A stretch of DNA of 6,361 bases from an uncultured Clostridia bacterium (GTDB lineage Bacteria > Bacillota > Clostridia > Christensenellales > Borkfalkiaceae). The stretch is taken from NCBI GenBank assembly GCA_934271265.1, contig CAKQRE010000024.1:1-6361 (forward strand), in the 5' to 3' direction. A program made the position numbers and the translations under genes. The notes under the pieces were generated by a model that made no database searches, was not told the DNA's origin, and saw only the letters and a list, made by a program, of their open reading frames with translations. The stretch's first letter is position 1. Each line of letters opens with the position of its first letter. This document shows, piece after piece, positions 5,437 to 6,361 of this stretch.

Positions 5437-6361
5437 ATGCTAAAAACTAAGAAAGCGAAAATTTTATCAGTTTTACTTGTCGGAATGATCGCGTTGTGCG
5501 CGTCTGCGCTTTTGTTCGGAATAGAAAAGAACAAAAACGTATACGCGGCTGAGGTTTCCGTCGACGGGATAAGAACCGAATACTTATATAAAGACACCGT
5601 AAACGTTCCCGAAAAAGCCACTATGACGGTGGGCGGGGAAAACTACGAATCGGATTCATTCTATGTGATTCTGCCCGACGGCAATCGCATTTCTTCGGCA
5701 AAACTTACCCTTGACGTTTGCGGCGAGTATTCTATCGTTTACGAAAAAACGATAAACGGCAAACGTTATAGCGCAGCAAAAACTTTTAAAGTAAAAAAGA
5801 AAGTTTTTGAATTGATTTCGGGCAATGACGGAATAGAATACGGCGCGCTTAACAAGCAATTCGAGGTTATGGGATATGCGAACGGACTTAATGTCGGTTT
5901 AGCCGAAGGCGATGTTTTCGCGCTCAATAAACCGTTCAATATTTACGAAAATAATCTTAAAGATCTTATTTCGTTCAACTGTATGCAGACCGAACCCGTG
6001 CTTTGCAATTTCATAACGTTAAGACTTACCGACTGTTACGATCCGTCGGTATATCTCGACATAACCTATAAACGCGGAGAAAGGTATTATTCTACAAACA
6101 TTGTTGCGGGAACTTGCGGCGGTAAAACGGTAGGGCTTGTTCAGAACGAACAGGGCAACGTCAAAGTCGGGGGAGATGCTTTCGAAATAGGCAAGGAAGG
6201 TACGACCGTATACGGTAACAATCCCGATAACGGGAACTATTCCAACCTCAGTTATTATCTCGATACGACGGATAAAAATAAGATTAAAATTTACGTCCGC
6301 GTGGGAGACGGAACGTCAAACGCGCTCGTGTCGGAAATAAACAACGACAAGGCTTATCAAT
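5437..6361 (+). CDS. Secreted multidomain protein with N-terminal Ig-like domain, 3' partial
   Basis: The frame stays open to the right edge (308 codons visible), so the protein is longer. It opens with a signal peptide: basic MLKTKKAK, a hydrophobic core to about residue 28, and a likely signal peptidase I site after VYA37. There is no lipobox. Residues about 39-120 read as a bacterial Ig-like domain: VSVDG, then YLYKDTVNVPE, VILPDGN, LDVCGEYSIVYEKTINGK and AAKTFKVKKK, the usual alternation ending in a charged linker. Residues about 122-308 form a beta-rich region with many Tyr, Asn and Gly that could be a concanavalin/LamG-type sandwich; this is a weak guess and no catalytic residues are recognised. 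Five cysteines lie after the cleavage site (95, 182, 190, 200, 227). Tight spacing to the permease gene suggests a role in binding or processing the transported glycan, but the function is unknown. Confidence 0.85.
   Translation, partial: MLKTKKAKILSVLLVGMIALCASALLFGIEKNKNVYAAEVSVDGIRTEYLYKDTVNVPEKATMTVGGENYESDSFYVILPDGNRISSAKLTLDVCGEYSIVYEKTINGKRYSAAKTFKVKKKVFELISGNDGIEYGALNKQFEVMGYANGLNVGLAEGDVFALNKPFNIYENNLKDLISFNCMQTEPVLCNFITLRLTDCYDPSVYLDITYKRGERYYSTNIVAGTCGGKTVGLVQNEQGNVKVGGDAFEIGKEGTTVYGNNPDNGNYSNLSYYLDTTDKNKIKIYVRVGDGTSNALVSEINNDKAYQ

Overview
The window is a fully coding-dense, single-strand (+) stretch that looks like a carbohydrate-uptake locus of a Gram-positive anaerobe of the Clostridia type. 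The taxonomy is an inference. It rests on a classic lipobox on a very long (589 aa) solute-binding protein, strong AGGAGG-type ribosome sites, LplB/LplC-like permeases encoded without an ATPase, moderate GC content, and large secreted proteins built from Ig-like and beta-helix modules.

Layout: (1) bases 3-1397, the 3' end of a large repetitive extracellular protein whose true start lies upstream of the window; (2) a 116-base gap with a strong GC-rich hairpin; (3) 1514-3283, a lipoprotein solute-binding protein; (4) a 121-base gap with a long perfect hairpin and an extra upstream copy of one arm; (5) 3405-4373 and (6) 4375-5427, two membrane permeases separated by one base; (7) 5437 to the end, the first 308 codons of another secreted protein. 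Its ribosome site overlaps the stop codon of the second permease.

How they may work together: the lipoprotein captures a sugar or oligosaccharide at the outer face of the membrane. The two permeases form the channel, and an ATPase encoded elsewhere (as with the shared MsmX-type ATPases of Bacillota) would power it. The last gene is almost certainly co-transcribed with the permeases, so a surface or secreted protein seems to be part of the same expression unit. The substrate cannot be read from the sequence, and no glycosidase or regulator is visible here.

The most notable points are an internal repeat of about 388 residues in the first protein (the window opens inside one copy), a three-segment, mutually exclusive RNA pairing between the binding-protein and permease genes, and a roughly 60-residue extra extracytoplasmic segment in the second permease. 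I see no CRISPR array, RNA gene, insertion sequence or phage element. Nothing here proves a wholly new system.
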